Positions 1-9,369 are shown, numbered from the stretch's first letter. The stretch: 46,875 bases of DNA from Candidatus Aminicenantota bacterium (GCA_011049545.1 DRHQ01000051.1:1-46875), one strand, 5' to 3'. Numbers and translations are program-made. The notes: generated by a model not told the origin, from the letters alone.

Positions 1-2364
1 CAAAAGAAGAACTATATAAGCTTGAGTACACAGAACATTATTATCGTGATTGTAGCTCTTTCGTTCGCCGTTTCAGTGGCGGCTTGCGTTAGCGACTTTC
101 AGGCACCGCCACAGGTGACAAAAGAGGACTATGCCCGGGCGGAACGATTTCTGGGCTGGAATGTGAGTAGGTATATTTTGAACGGTGAGGTGACGTACGA
201 ATGGATTGGCGAAAGTGATCGCTTCTGGTATTTGCGCCAGACGGATAATGGCAAGGAATTCGTCATCGTCGATGCCGCGACAGCCCAGCGCCAACCGGCG
301 TTCGATCATGAGAAGCTTGCCCAGGCTTTGGCCCAAGCGTTGGGAGAGGATGTTGATCCTAAGGACTTGCCCTTTGAGCGCTTCGTCTTTGTGGATAATG
401 AACGTGCCATAGAGGTGCAAGTTGATACCATGCGTTGGCACTGTGTGCTTGGCGGAATGTGCCGCGAAGCTGAGATCCGCCACATACGACGTGGAGATCT
501 CGTCTCTCCAGATGGCAAATGGGCAGCCTTTAACAAGGGAAACGATATCTGGATACGCTCGATGGAAGACGGTGCCGAGAAGGCGCTCACCCGTGACGGC
601 GAGCCGTACTACGGGTATGGTGTAGCAACGGGTTGGAGTCAATGGAAAGTGCGTTTGTTTGGAAGCGATGAACTGGTAGCGCCAGTCGCTATCTGGTCGC
701 CCGACTCAAAAAAACTGTTGACCGAGAAGGTCGACGAGCGCGATGTGCTCGACCTCCATTATCTGCAACACGTTCCCGAGGATGGCAGTGTACGCCCGCA
801 GCTCTATAGCGTTCGCTCGGCTATGCCGGACGATGCGCATAGACCCAGTGTTGAGGTGGTCGTCTTTGATATCACTCGTGGCAAGCGCACGGATATACCC
901 CTGCGGGGGCAGTCGCTGATCGGAAGCGACCGCGTGTGGTGGGATACGGATGGTGGGCAGGTTTTCATCCTCCCACAGGAGAAAGGAGAAAAGACATTAC
1001 GTCTTTTAGCGATAGACTCTGTGACCGGCGCGGTAAAGCAACTCATTGAGGAATCGGGTAAGACTTTTGTCGAAGCGGGTGCACTTTACTGGGAGAAGCC
1101 TGACATCCGGTTTCTAAGTAGCGGAGAGATCATCTGGTATTCGGAGCGCAGCAATTGGGGTCATCTTTATCTCTATGACCGGAAGGGGAAGCTATCCAAC
1201 CAGATCACCTCGGGTAACTGGAAAGTACGCGAGATTGTCCGGGTCGATGAAAAAAAGCGCCGGATCTATTTCACCGCCGGGGGCCGGGAAAGAGGGGAAG
1301 ACCCGTATCAGCTTCATCTCTATGTCGTGAATCTGGACGGCTCGGGCCTGTCTCTGTTGACGCCGGAGGATGCTGACCATGAGATTCGTCCTAACTCCTT
1401 TTCACCGTCAGGAGAATATTTCGTTGAGACATATTCTCGGCCTGACCTACCCCCGGTTACCTTATTGCGGGCGCACGAGGGTAAAATCATTTCTACGCTG
1501 GAAAAGGCGGATATCTCGGCTTTGACGGCGGGCGGATTTCAAATGCCTGAACCGTTCAGTGTTCTCGCTGCCGATGGCAAGACGAAGATTTACGGCAATA
1601 TCTTCCGGCCCAGCACGTTTGATCCCAAACGCATTTATCCGATTATAGACGTTATTTACCCCGGACCGGCTTCGATAGTGACGAACAAAACTTTTATGGG
1701 TGCCCTGTATGGCTGGGTACGTCCGCAATGCCTCGCAGAGATCGGCTTTATCGTCATCACCATTGACGGGCGGGGCAGTCCCCTGCGTTCCAAGTCCTTT
1801 CACGATGTGAGTTACAACCCGCTGCTGTATTCCGGCACTCCTGAGGATCACATTGCCGGGATACGCCAGCTGGCCAAGCGCTACCCCTATATGGATATTG
1901 ACAGAGTGGGGATCCATGGCCGTTCGGCAGGCGGTTATTCTTCGGCGCGGGCAATCCTCGCCTATCCTGACTTCTACAAGGTTGCTGTGTCTACCAATGG
2001 CATTCAAGACCAGCTTGGGGCTGCCCCTGCTGGCTGGCACCCCGCTTCTGACGGTCTCTATCCCGGCGACAAATGGGACGAGCAAGCTAATGCTAGTCTT
2101 GCCGGTAATTTGAAAGGCAAACTGCTTCTCGCTGTGGGCGAACTGGATGCCAATGTGCACCCCGCTCATACGATGCAGTTGATCGATGCTCTCATTAAGG
2201 CCAATAGGGATTTTGACCTCCTGCTGCTACCGAATCGCACGCATTTTCTCGATGATGAAAGCCCCTATTACATCCGCAAGCGCTGGGACTACTTCGTGCG
2301 TCATCTCCTGGGCGCAGAACCGCCTGCAGGTTATGAGGTCCAGGGCCCAGACAAGGTTAAATAA
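1..2364 (+). CDS. S9 family prolyl oligopeptidase (DPP-IV-like) lipoprotein, 5' end cut by the window edge
   Basis: This is a serine peptidase of the S9 family, expected to cleave dipeptides or short oligopeptides outside the cytoplasmic membrane. The reading frame is open from base 1. A TTG at 22 could start it, but the frame upstream (K-K-N-Y-I-S-L) matches residues 27 to 33 of the esterase at 23921, so the true start probably lies about 78 bases before the window. A hydrophobic stretch ends in V-A-A-C, a good lipobox. The N-terminal two thirds look like a DPP-IV beta propeller. The C-terminal alpha/beta hydrolase domain has the nucleophile in G-R-S-A-G-G (Ser codon 1924-1926), a candidate Asp in GELDAN (2146-2148) and a candidate His in NRTHFLDD (2242-2244). 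The following genes are on the other strand. Confidence 0.9.
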   Translation, partial: QKKNYISLSTQNIIIVIVALSFAVSVAACVSDFQAPPQVTKEDYARAERFLGWNVSRYILNGEVTYEWIGESDRFWYLRQTDNGKEFVIVDAATAQRQPAFDHEKLAQALAQALGEDVDPKDLPFERFVFVDNERAIEVQVDTMRWHCVLGGMCREAEIRHIRRGDLVSPDGKWAAFNKGNDIWIRSMEDGAEKALTRDGEPYYGYGVATGWSQWKVRLFGSDELVAPVAIWSPDSKKLLTEKVDERDVLDLHYLQHVPEDGSVRPQLYSVRSAMPDDAHRPSVEVVVFDITRGKRTDIPLRGQSLIGSDRVWWDTDGGQVFILPQEKGEKTLRLLAIDSVTGAVKQLIEESGKTFVEAGALYWEKPDIRFLSSGEIIWYSERSNWGHLYLYDRKGKLSNQITSGNWKVREIVRVDEKKRRIYFTAGGRERGEDPYQLHLYVVNLDGSGLSLLTPEDADHEIRPNSFSPSGEYFVETYSRPDLPPVTLLRAHEGKIISTLEKADISALTAGGFQMPEPFSVLAADGKTKIYGNIFRPSTFDPKRIYPIIDVIYPGPASIVTNKTFMGALYGWVRPQCLAEIGFIVITIDGRGSPLRSKSFHDVSYNPLLYSGTPEDHIAGIRQLAKRYPYMDIDRVGIHGRSAGGYSSARAILAYPDFYKVAVSTNGIQDQLGAAPAGWHPASDGLYPGDKWDEQANASLAGNLKGKLLLAVGELDANVHPAHTMQLIDALIKANRDFDLLLLPNRTHFLDDESPYYIRKRWDYFVRHLLGAEPPAGYEVQGPDKVK

Positions 2365-2426
2365 AGAATTCTTTTGTCGCGTCGGAGAACCGATCCGCAG
2401 CTATATGCAAAACTAGATCCCTTTCA

Positions 2427-3539
2427 TCAAGCTCCCCAGACGCGTTCATAGACCCGCAGCCAGTTGCCACCAAGTACCTTGTCGATCTCGGAAGCACTCC
2501 AGCCACGTCCTTTGAGACCATGAATCAGGTTCGGAAGCTGAGAGATGTTTTCAAATCCCTTGACCGGCAGTATCTCGCCAGCGCTCGACGCTTCAGGAGG
2601 AAAGGTAATCGAGATCCACGGTTTTTCATCAAAGTGCCTTCCCCAGATGAAGTCGGTCCCCATTGCAACATGATCGACGCCAACCAGTCTCTTGAAGTGA
2701 TCATAGTGGTCCAGATGCATGGCGAGCGTGGCTTGAGCGATTTTGGCACCGTTAGGCGGGATTGTTTTAGCGTTGAGATTGTGGAAGTCACTAATCGTAG
2801 TAATGCCAATTACTCCACCGGTCTTGGCAATCGCCACAGCGAGCCGATCAGAGATGCAGCGGGGGTTGGGATTGAGGGCGGCTGGATTGGTGTGAGTGCA
2901 CACCACGGGCACGCCCTTTGACATGGCGATGGCGTCAAGGCTTGTTTGCTGTGCAGTGTGCCCGCCAATGTCAAGGATGATGTTTAGCCGGTGGATCTCC
3001 TCGACCAGACGTCTGCCAGCCCGGGTGAGTGGTACGTTATGATCCATACAGCCGCCGCCAAAAATATTATTAAGGTTGTAACAGATACCCAAACCGCGCA
3101 GGCCCAGTTGATGATACCCACGCAGGTTATGGGTAAGTGTAAGATATGAGTTGGATTTGACCATGGGATCACTGATCACGTTGGCCATCTGCATACCAAG
3201 AATCAAGGCGATCTTGCCACTATCCGTGGCGTCGCGGATGTCCCGTACGCTAGTTGCGACCGTAACATCCTTGGCGTTTCTGGCTGCAAAATCATACACC
3301 TGGCCAAAGACCCCGATTTGGTTATCTCCAAATCCTATGCCCTTGTACTCACAGTAAGGCCCGACTTTGCGCATGAGACCCAGATAGTCCTCATTGAGCG
3401 CGGAACCGTTAAGCCCGTCGACGACTATGCCATGAGAAGAGCTTTTGCTTTCTGCTTTTGCCCTCCGGGGAACGGAATTCAGAAAGGCTGCGCTTGCTCC
3501 TGTGGCAGCCACAGATTTTAAAAATGATCGACGATCCAT
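2427..3539 (-). CDS. Tat-exported M19 (membrane/renal dipeptidase) family protein with altered metal site, copy A
   Basis: The protein (370 aa) has the peptidase M19 fold signature and probably acts on dipeptides or related amides in the periplasm. It opens with a textbook twin-arginine signal (DRRSFLK, residues 2-8), implying export in folded, metal-loaded form. Retained family residues are His194 (DIGGHT), His216 (VVCTHTN), Arg227 (NPRCISD), Asp296 (GTDFIWG) and the C-terminal GGNWLRV. The H-x-D pair that should stand in D-G-H-x-D is D-G-L-N-G (41-45), and the bridging Glu of G-x-E-G is Gln117. One half of the binuclear site is therefore missing, so classical dipeptidase activity is doubtful. 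The gene follows DUF885 copy A by 35 bases on the same strand and is probably co-transcribed. Confidence refers to the family, not to activity. Confidence 0.85.
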   Translation of the reverse strand: MDRRSFLKSVAATGASAAFLNSVPRRAKAESKSSSHGIVVDGLNGSALNEDYLGLMRKVGPYCEYKGIGFGDNQIGVFGQVYDFAARNAKDVTVATSVRDIRDATDSGKIALILGMQMANVISDPMVKSNSYLTLTHNLRGYHQLGLRGLGICYNLNNIFGGGCMDHNVPLTRAGRRLVEEIHRLNIILDIGGHTAQQTSLDAIAMSKGVPVVCTHTNPAALNPNPRCISDRLAVAIAKTGGVIGITTISDFHNLNAKTIPPNGAKIAQATLAMHLDHYDHFKRLVGVDHVAMGTDFIWGRHFDEKPWISITFPPEASSAGEILPVKGFENISQLPNLIHGLKGRGWSASEIDKVLGGNWLRVYERVWGA

Positions 3540-3574
3540 TATTTACCTCCGTTTAAATTATTTTGAGAAAAAGT

Positions 3575-5371
3575 TTATTCTCCAGCACTGTTAAGTTCTT
3601 TTTCTATAAACCAGTCAATATGCTTCTCCAGGATATTAAGGGGCATTGCGCCGCTTCCGAGGATAGCGTCATGATATTTCCGGACATCGAATTTTTCGCC
3701 TAGTGCTTTTTCTACCTTCTCTCTCAGTTCAGCCATTTTAATACTGGGAATCTTGTATCCAAGAGCTTGTCCAGGACTGCCCACAGAATAGCGTAAGCTT
3801 TCTGTATGAATCTGGGTGTCGGAATATGTAGTATTTTCTTTCATGAATTTTACTGCCCGAGAGCGTCGCCACTTGAAATGATTCATTCCAGTATCAACCA
3901 CAAGTCTGGTGGAGAGAAAAATGTCTGCTAAGTATAGTCCACAGCGAGAGTATGGATCTTGGTAGAGGCCCATTTCCAGTCCAAGCCATACAGCATATTG
4001 ACCCCATCCCTCACTAAAGGCAGTAAAATGTGTTTCCCGGCGGAAATCAGGAAGGTCTTCGTTTTCAGACTGCAAAGATCCATGAAAATGATGGCCTGGA
4101 ACCAATTCTTCATAGATGAGGCTTTCTGCCTCCAACTTTGATCTCTCTTCTGGTTTGGAGCCATTGTGGTAGTAAATCCCTCTCGGATTAGTTGCTGTTG
4201 GACCCTGGTAATATCCCCATGTCGATGATGCCTCAAGTTCAGGGGCCAGTCTCTCGGTTCCGTAGGGGGCTTTCGGTTTCTTCAGGAAGTATAAATCTAC
4301 CTTTTCATCCATTCCTTTTATAAACGAACGGAAATTTTTAGCGATCTCCTCGGCAGTTTTAGGAAAAAATCGAGGATCTGTTTGAAGGAAGTGTTTAAAT
4401 TCGGCCAAGGTGCCTTCAAAGCCGACAGACTTGCGGATTTTCTCTACTTCTTCATACATTATTTTTATGTGCTTAAGTCCAGTTTCATGTACTTCCTTGG
4501 CGGTGAGATCCATGTTTGTATTGATTTTAATTAAATAATCATAATATTCAAGGCCATCAGGATACTGCCAGAGTCCTACCCGATCCGAAGCTTTCTGCGA
4601 ATAATCACCTTTTATGAAATCCACAATATTCTTAAGAGCTGGATTGATCTCAACATTGATTACTTCTTGAAGCTTTGATTGGAAATCCTTCGCTTCCATA
4701 GTTTCGAATCCTTCCAATCGTCCGTCCTTTACATAGAAGAGGCTTTGATTTCCCTCTTTAATGCATAAACTCCAAAAGGGAACGACTAGAGATAATTCAT
4801 CCTTTGGAAGGACGATACCTTTTTCAAACTGTTCTTGCAGTCTATTCTGAATGTCATTTATAAAAACAGGATATTGTCTCAAGAGATTTAGATAGTGCTC
4901 GAGATCTACCTTTTCCTTGAACTGAAAGCTGGTAAAAACTCTATGCGTACTGAAAAGAAAGTAGGGTATGACAGGAAAATCGAGCCAGAAAAATTTTAAG
5001 CCTTCTACAGTTTTTTTAGATTGCCATTTTAAAATTTCTAATGAAATCCACTCCTCATGGGACAATTCTTTGACATCTATCTGCTCAAGCTTTTCCAGTA
5101 TTGATTGGGCATTATCTGAGAGAGATTGAGCGTATTCAAAAGAAACATCAGGTAATTTTTCTATTTTCAACCCGTATTTCATCCTCAAATATACAGACTC
5201 TTCTAACATGCGATTCCAGTATTCATCTCCCGCTTTTTTAAGGATCTTAGAGCTTTGAGATAGATCTGGCTCAGAAGCCTGATCTGTATCCCCTTTTTTG
5301 CAGGATAAGGCTGTAAAAGCAAGAAAGATTGCCAGTACAATGCAAAACGTGTATCTGTTTTTTAATTTCAT
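3575..5371 (-). CDS. DUF885 family lipoprotein, copy A, with the first motif His replaced by Glu
   Basis: This 598-aa protein belongs to DUF885, a family of putative metal-dependent hydrolases without a settled reaction. The ATG at 5371 is chosen because GGGAGGAACAGGA precedes it; a TTG five codons upstream lies inside that Shine-Dalgarno sequence, and copy B also begins M-K-L-K. The signal peptide ends in A-L-S-C-K, a good lipobox. The family motif reads H-E-L-V-P-G-H-H in copy B but E-E-L-V-P-G-H-H here (Glu421, codon 4109-4111), a two-base change that removes a likely metal ligand. The conserved block around DTGMNHFKWRR and the C-terminal GSGAMPL remain. It lies upstream of the M19-like gene in a two-gene unit. 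It may be inactive or altered in specificity. Confidence 0.87.
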   Translation of the reverse strand: MKLKNRYTFCIVLAIFLAFTALSCKKGDTDQASEPDLSQSSKILKKAGDEYWNRMLEESVYLRMKYGLKIEKLPDVSFEYAQSLSDNAQSILEKLEQIDVKELSHEEWISLEILKWQSKKTVEGLKFFWLDFPVIPYFLFSTHRVFTSFQFKEKVDLEHYLNLLRQYPVFINDIQNRLQEQFEKGIVLPKDELSLVVPFWSLCIKEGNQSLFYVKDGRLEGFETMEAKDFQSKLQEVINVEINPALKNIVDFIKGDYSQKASDRVGLWQYPDGLEYYDYLIKINTNMDLTAKEVHETGLKHIKIMYEEVEKIRKSVGFEGTLAEFKHFLQTDPRFFPKTAEEIAKNFRSFIKGMDEKVDLYFLKKPKAPYGTERLAPELEASSTWGYYQGPTATNPRGIYYHNGSKPEERSKLEAESLIYEELVPGHHFHGSLQSENEDLPDFRRETHFTAFSEGWGQYAVWLGLEMGLYQDPYSRCGLYLADIFLSTRLVVDTGMNHFKWRRSRAVKFMKENTTYSDTQIHTESLRYSVGSPGQALGYKIPSIKMAELREKVEKALGEKFDVRKYHDAILGSGAMPLNILEKHIDWFIEKELNSAGE

Positions 5372-5580
5372 TCCTGTTCCTCCCAAAAAGATCTTATTTT
5401 ATTTTTAATTGCCGACTTTGTGAGAACTCCTATAGCTCTAGTGAAGGAGCATATGGTCTCTTTCTGACTCGGCATAGTAGGGGTCATGAGAGCTTGGGGT
5501 CTGATGAAATCAGCATTTTCCCTCTCAACAGTTTTTACTAGCTCCAAAGAATCGCCCTTGGCCCTCAAGTCCACAACCAT
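5372..5580 (-). pseudogene. Small ORF upstream of DUF885 copy A, possible gene remnant
   Basis: An ATG at 5580 opens a frame of 70 codons that runs into the start of the DUF885 gene (stop near 5368). No convincing ribosome binding site precedes it. The same stretch in copy B loses one base near 18450 and stops after about 48 codons. Amino-acid changes between the copies are frequent, as expected for non-coding or decayed DNA. I do not recognise a family. It is listed because it fills the gap and is conserved at the DNA level; it may instead be a transcribed leader. Confidence 0.25.
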
Positions 5581-5593
5581 ATAATATTTTTAA

Positions 5594-5635
5594 TACTTGA
5601 TAATGTGGTGAATCGCAACGAGTAACTATCAAGTA
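5594..5635. promoter_or_regulatory. Conserved dyad TACTTGATA-N24-TATCAAGTA upstream of module A
   Basis: Two perfect 9-base inverted arms (5594-5602 and 5627-5635) are separated by 24 bases. The same dyad with identical arms and spacing occurs at 18599-18640 upstream of module B, although the bases between the arms have changed. The position, about 220 bases before the DUF885 start, suits an operator or a transcript end. A run of A+T with TATTAT-like steps between the dyad and the small ORF could hold the promoter. The function is inferred. Confidence 0.45.
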
Positions 5636-5760
5636 TGAAACAGGTACAAATAATACCTAATAAGTCAGTCTGACTCACTCCCTTCGATCGGTCCCATTGA
5701 CTCTTTATCAAGTAGCTTTGGGACAAGCTCGATACATAACAAGGTACAAATAAGATATGT

Positions 5761-7206
5761 TCATCGTGCTTTTTTCACCAAATAATTTAACTCCTTCTTC
5801 ACCTTCTCATCCAGCGGAGTTGGAAAGTGCTCTTTTAAAATCTTTCTTGCTTTCTCTCTAGCAACTTGATTTGCAGTTTTTGATCCCTTAGCCTCCCATA
5901 TCTGTCTGTTTTGTCTATCGCTGATTTCTGGAATAAAGTGCTCCTTTTTAAAATATTTTAATGTATGTAATTCCTCTAAAAAATGTCCACCAGGTCCAAC
6001 CTTATCTATTACATCCAGGCCTATCATTTCTTTTTCAAGAGAAACTCCTTGGAGCGCTCTGGCTACCATGCCACAGATTTCGTTATCAATTACTGTCTGC
6101 TCATAACTCGCACTTAAACAGAATTCAAGCAATCCTGCTGCATCGTGAATATAATTAGCTCCGGATAGAGCCACCATAAGAGTTTGGAGGCCTTTTTCAT
6201 AACCAGCTTGTATATCTGGAATCTTTGAGTCGGTCATACCTCCTGTACTGTAAATCGGAATCTTGTAATATTGGGCCATCTGAGCAGCTATGGCATTTAT
6301 GATTCCTAATTCTACAGCTCCAGATGCGTATTGGCCTGTCCGCATATCAGCAATCGTTCCTACTGACCCACATAATACTGGCGTACCAGGATTAACCAGC
6401 TGAGCAAGGACGATCCCAGCCAATGATTCAGCATTTTGCAGTGTTATTGTTCCAGCCAATGTCACTGGTGCTGTTGTGCCAGCTTGAGGTTCAGAAGCAA
6501 TGATAAGGGGAATTCCTGTTTTTGCTACTTCCATTAAAATCTTAATACTTACTGGATCAAAGCGAAGAGGACTCAAACTTAAAACATTAATAGAAACGAG
6601 AGGACGCTTCTTAAGGTTTTCCAATCCTCCAGCTACTATCTCTCCCATTTTTATAATATCCTTTGCCCCCTCAACACTATAGGCATTAACAGAAAAATGC
6701 TTTACTGTTCCATTAAAGGCTGCTTCTGTCATGTGTCGATCAGCTATTTCAGGAGGCACATCGGATGGATTTACAATAACTTTATAAAAATGAATATAAC
6801 TTAATCCATCTACCAATCGAGCAAAATCAAAGACATCTCTTTTTACAGCTAGCTGTCGTCTTCCAGTCTCCAAGTCAAAGACATTTACTGCTACGCTTCC
6901 TGTTCCAAAGTAGACGCGATTCTCCTCAAGTTTTATGTCAAATTTCTTATCTCTGGCAGCTAAGAATACGGAAGCTGGTGCCTTTTTAATTGCCTCCTCA
7001 ATAAGATGGGGAGGAATTTGAACCCTCCCAGTCTTATGATCAACCCTTGCTCCAGCATCTTCAAATATCTGTAATGCCTTCTTCTCCTTGAAGATACATC
7101 CGGTACTGCCAAGCAAATCCAATGATGATGAATGTATCTTATGAATTTCTTCATCACTTAAATACCTACACTGCTTTCCTCTCAGATGCCAAATATCCAA
7201 ACTCAT
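5761..7206 (-). CDS. MttB family corrinoid-dependent methyltransferase, non-pyrrolysine (paralogue 1)
   Basis: The 481-aa protein matches the trimethylamine methyltransferase (MttB) superfamily. Members transfer a methyl group from an amine to a cobalamin-carrying protein in the cytoplasm. Family blocks seen include YFGTGSVAVNVFD (about 98-110), TLAGTITLQNAESLAGIVL, LDVIDKVGPGGHFLEELHT and a charged C-terminus ending in a Lys-rich helix. The frame contains no internal UAG, so it is not a pyrrolysine enzyme. It is more like the MtgB group acting on quaternary amines such as glycine betaine, though the substrate cannot be read from sequence. AAAGGAG lies a few bases before the ATG. The nearest partner is the corrinoid protein at 18978. 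It lies upstream of module A on the same strand with a gap of about 390 bases. Confidence 0.9.
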   Translation of the reverse strand: MSLDIWHLRGKQCRYLSDEEIHKIHSSSLDLLGSTGCIFKEKKALQIFEDAGARVDHKTGRVQIPPHLIEEAIKKAPASVFLAARDKKFDIKLEENRVYFGTGSVAVNVFDLETGRRQLAVKRDVFDFARLVDGLSYIHFYKVIVNPSDVPPEIADRHMTEAAFNGTVKHFSVNAYSVEGAKDIIKMGEIVAGGLENLKKRPLVSINVLSLSPLRFDPVSIKILMEVAKTGIPLIIASEPQAGTTAPVTLAGTITLQNAESLAGIVLAQLVNPGTPVLCGSVGTIADMRTGQYASGAVELGIINAIAAQMAQYYKIPIYSTGGMTDSKIPDIQAGYEKGLQTLMVALSGANYIHDAAGLLEFCLSASYEQTVIDNEICGMVARALQGVSLEKEMIGLDVIDKVGPGGHFLEELHTLKYFKKEHFIPEISDRQNRQIWEAKGSKTANQVAREKARKILKEHFPTPLDEKVKKELNYLVKKAR

Positions 7207-7271
7207 ATCTAATCTCCTTTTATGTAATGTAAGGTCACGAGCTCTTCAAAAAACTCAAAGTACAGATAATA

Positions 7272-7371
7272 GTTAAAAATATAAGAATTTCCTTTTTGTG
7301 CTCGTCACAAATCCTTCGCAATTTTTCGCGATTTCCATCGGCTAATGTCCTAAAACAGAAATATCACACAC
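7272..7371. repeat. Dispersed 100-bp repeat, copy 1
   Basis: This matches 15186-15284 in the same orientation with about nine or ten changes. A core around GTGCTCGTCACAAATCCTT and CAGAAATATCACACA is unchanged. It contains a small dyad (TCGC...GCGA). Reading frames across it accumulate non-synonymous changes, so it is probably not coding. It may be a fragment of a mobile element. Confidence 0.7.
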
Positions 7372-7497
7372 AAGACGGCAAGGTCAATTGCCAAAAAATA
7401 GAGATAAAGCAGCAAAAAAGACAAAACAATCAACAATAAGATAGACTCCACCCGCCATTCTGTCAAAAAAGATTTATCAACCCAGTTTCACAAACTT

Positions 7498-7526
7498 TTG
7501 ACATCAACTTTTTCTTATGATATAAG
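7498..7526 (+). promoter_or_regulatory. Sigma-70-type promoter, TTGACA-N17-TATAAG
   Basis: The -35 box TTGACA (7498-7503) is consensus. It is followed by a 17-base spacer and TATAAG (7521-7526). The whole 29-base element, including the spacer, matches 24 of 29 bases at 23873-23901 upstream of the esterase-like gene. It would drive the D-aminoacylase family gene through a leader of roughly 150 bases. Confidence 0.6.
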
Positions 7527-7680
7527 GCTGCAGATGGAAGCAGCTGATGAAATTAAAAAAATGAGAAAATCGGCACAAAGCAAAAAAGTAAAATTCCTTC
7601 TCTAACTCTTACAGCTCAAGAAACTCACAGGCTCTATTATTTGAGGCAAAAGAGAATAATTTATAAAGAGGAGAAGAACG

Positions 7681-9315
7681 ATGAGCAAATCTATTTTATT
7701 TTTTATCTTTTGTTTATTTTTAATCTTTGCATTGAACTTTTGCGGGGAGAGTGAAAAACTACAATTTGATCTTATCATCAAGAACGGGTGGGTGATAGAT
7801 GGCACCGGCAACCCGTGGTTTAAGGCTGACATAGGCGTTAAGGATGGGAAGATAGCCAAAATTGGCAATCTGACCACCACTATCGGGAAAAAGACTATCG
7901 ACGCAGGCGGATTGGTTGTAAGCCCCGGTTTCATAGATATACATAACCACTCAGACAATGAACTACTTACCAATCCAGAGGCCGAGAATTATATAAGACA
8001 AGGCGTGACAACACTGTTCATAGGGCAGTGCGGCTTTTCCACTGTACCAAGTGATAAATGGCCTACCTTTAGGAAATATTTTGCCCAATTTGAGAAACAG
8101 GGGATTGCTACGAACGTGGCTTCTCTTGTCGGACATGGGAGCATTAGATCGCATGTTATTGGCGGCGAGAATCAAAAGCCGACCGCTGAGGAGCTCGAGA
8201 AGATGAAGGCCATTGTTGCCCAGGCGATTGAGGATGGTGCTTACGGCTTATCGACGGGACTCGTATACTTTCCTGGTACGTATGCCGAAACAGATGAGAT
8301 CATAGAACTATGCAAGATTGTGGCAAAGTACGACGGCCTATATGCAACCCATGTTAGGAATGACGGTGCACAATGGGAGCAGGCAGTGCTGGAGGCTATA
8401 GAGACAGCCGAAAAGTCAAGTGCGCGTCTGCAGATTTCACATAATGAGAGCCACTACCCAAACTGGGGTAAACTGGATGAGATTATGAAGCATATCGAAG
8501 AGGCTCGGGCGAGAGGATTGCGTGTGAGCTGCGACGTAATCCCTACCCTGTGCGGATCTCAAGGAATCACAACAATATTTCCAAATTGGGCACAAGAGGG
8601 AGGGGATGAGAAACTCCTGGAAAGGTTGAAAAACCCGGAAGATCTAGCGAAGATCAAAAGATATGTGCTCAAGGAGAAAGAGAAGCACACAAGTCCTTCC
8701 ATGACGCTGATAGCAGATGGTCATTCGGATAAGATATGGATAGAAGGGAAAACCCTGGCGGAAATCGCTCAACAGAGGAGGCAACACCCCCTTGATGCAG
8801 CAATTGACATGATCATTGAAAAAGGAGGGACTTATGGCATCATTATGGAATTTCATGATGAAGATGATTTGTGCAAGCTGATAAAGCATCCTCTATCATC
8901 GATAGAATCTGATGGGACAATACAAACTTTTGGCGAAGGATTGCCTCATCCCAGAACATATGGCTGCTTTCCTCTCATCTTTAGAAAGTATGTGCGAGGT
9001 GAGACACGAAAGGAGGAGCCCAGAGAGATTGGAAGGAAGATCCTGTCCATACAGGAGGCTGTCAGAAAGATTACTTCCTGCCCTGCCCAGAGGCTAAGGC
9101 TGAGAGACCGGGGACTGCTGCAAGAAAATATGTGGGCTGACATTGTTATCTTTAATCCTCAAACAATCTCAGACCAATCGACGTATGCTAACCCGCACCA
9201 GTATCCGAAGGGTATCCCCTATGTGATCGTTAACGGTCAAGTGGTCGTGGAGAAAGGAGAGCATACCGGCGCCCTCCCTGGAAAGGTTATACGGGGCCCC
9301 AGATACTCCAACTGA
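7681..9315 (+). CDS. N-acyl-D-amino-acid deacylase / D-aminoacylase family exported amidohydrolase
   Basis: The 544-aa protein belongs to the amidohydrolase superfamily branch containing D-aminoacylases, which hydrolyse N-acyl-D-amino acids to the free D-amino acid and a carboxylate. The metal-binding H-x-H is in DIHNHSD (His88, His90). The extra Cys ligand typical of D-aminoacylases is in GQCGFS (Cys117). Further blocks are ATHVRND, ISHNESH and, near the end, SDGTIQTFGEG and HPRTYGCFPL. The N-terminus has a hydrophobic segment ending in L-N-F-C-G. This looks like a lipoprotein signal, although Phe before the Cys is unusual. AGGAG six bases before the ATG supports the start. The gene stands alone between repeats. 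The exact acyl group and amino acid are unknown; dihydropyrimidinase-like activity is less likely. Confidence 0.88.
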   Translation: MSKSILFFIFCLFLIFALNFCGESEKLQFDLIIKNGWVIDGTGNPWFKADIGVKDGKIAKIGNLTTTIGKKTIDAGGLVVSPGFIDIHNHSDNELLTNPEAENYIRQGVTTLFIGQCGFSTVPSDKWPTFRKYFAQFEKQGIATNVASLVGHGSIRSHVIGGENQKPTAEELEKMKAIVAQAIEDGAYGLSTGLVYFPGTYAETDEIIELCKIVAKYDGLYATHVRNDGAQWEQAVLEAIETAEKSSARLQISHNESHYPNWGKLDEIMKHIEEARARGLRVSCDVIPTLCGSQGITTIFPNWAQEGGDEKLLERLKNPEDLAKIKRYVLKEKEKHTSPSMTLIADGHSDKIWIEGKTLAEIAQQRRQHPLDAAIDMIIEKGGTYGIIMEFHDEDDLCKLIKHPLSSIESDGTIQTFGEGLPHPRTYGCFPLIFRKYVRGETRKEEPREIGRKILSIQEAVRKITSCPAQRLRLRDRGLLQENMWADIVIFNPQTISDQSTYANPHQYPKGIPYVIVNGQVVVEKGEHTGALPGKVIRGPRYSN

Positions 9316-9369
9316 TTTTATACCGCTAAGGTACTGGCACCTAGAATCCCACGGACCCTTGTAATTCAC

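Larger units (their letters stand above)
2384..5663. repeat. Direct repeat, copy A of a duplicated M19-like/DUF885 module
   Basis: This stretch of about 3.3 kb is repeated, with point changes and a few small indels, at 15408-18668 in the same orientation. The match starts just outside the 3' end of the M19-like gene (GGAGAACCGATCC at 2393 and 15409). It runs through both genes and the upstream region and stops just after AATACCTAAT near 5662 and 18665. Flanking sequence is unrelated between the copies. Divergence is uneven: the DNA of the Tat signal peptide is almost identical, while codons 41-85 of the mature protein differ heavily. Confidence 0.9.
7207..7680. other. Intergenic region with a repeat and a promoter
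   Basis: The gap separates divergent genes. It holds copy 1 of a 100-bp dispersed repeat (7272-7371), an A-rich stretch without coding potential, a strong promoter-like sequence (7498-7526) and about 150 bases of possible 5' leader before the gene at 7681. Confidence 0.6.

Noticed and set aside
22-24. TTG at 22 as the true start of the S9 peptidase
   Set aside because: Sequence before it is in frame and homologous to the leader of the esterase gene at 23921, so the gene begins outside the window.
1462-2169. Antisense 235-codon frame opposite the S9 peptidase
   Set aside because: It overlaps the catalytic domain of a clear peptidase and has no independent support.
5371-5386. TTG start giving five extra residues on DUF885 copy A
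   Set aside because: These codons are the Shine-Dalgarno region of the ATG at 5371, and copy B starts at the matching ATG.
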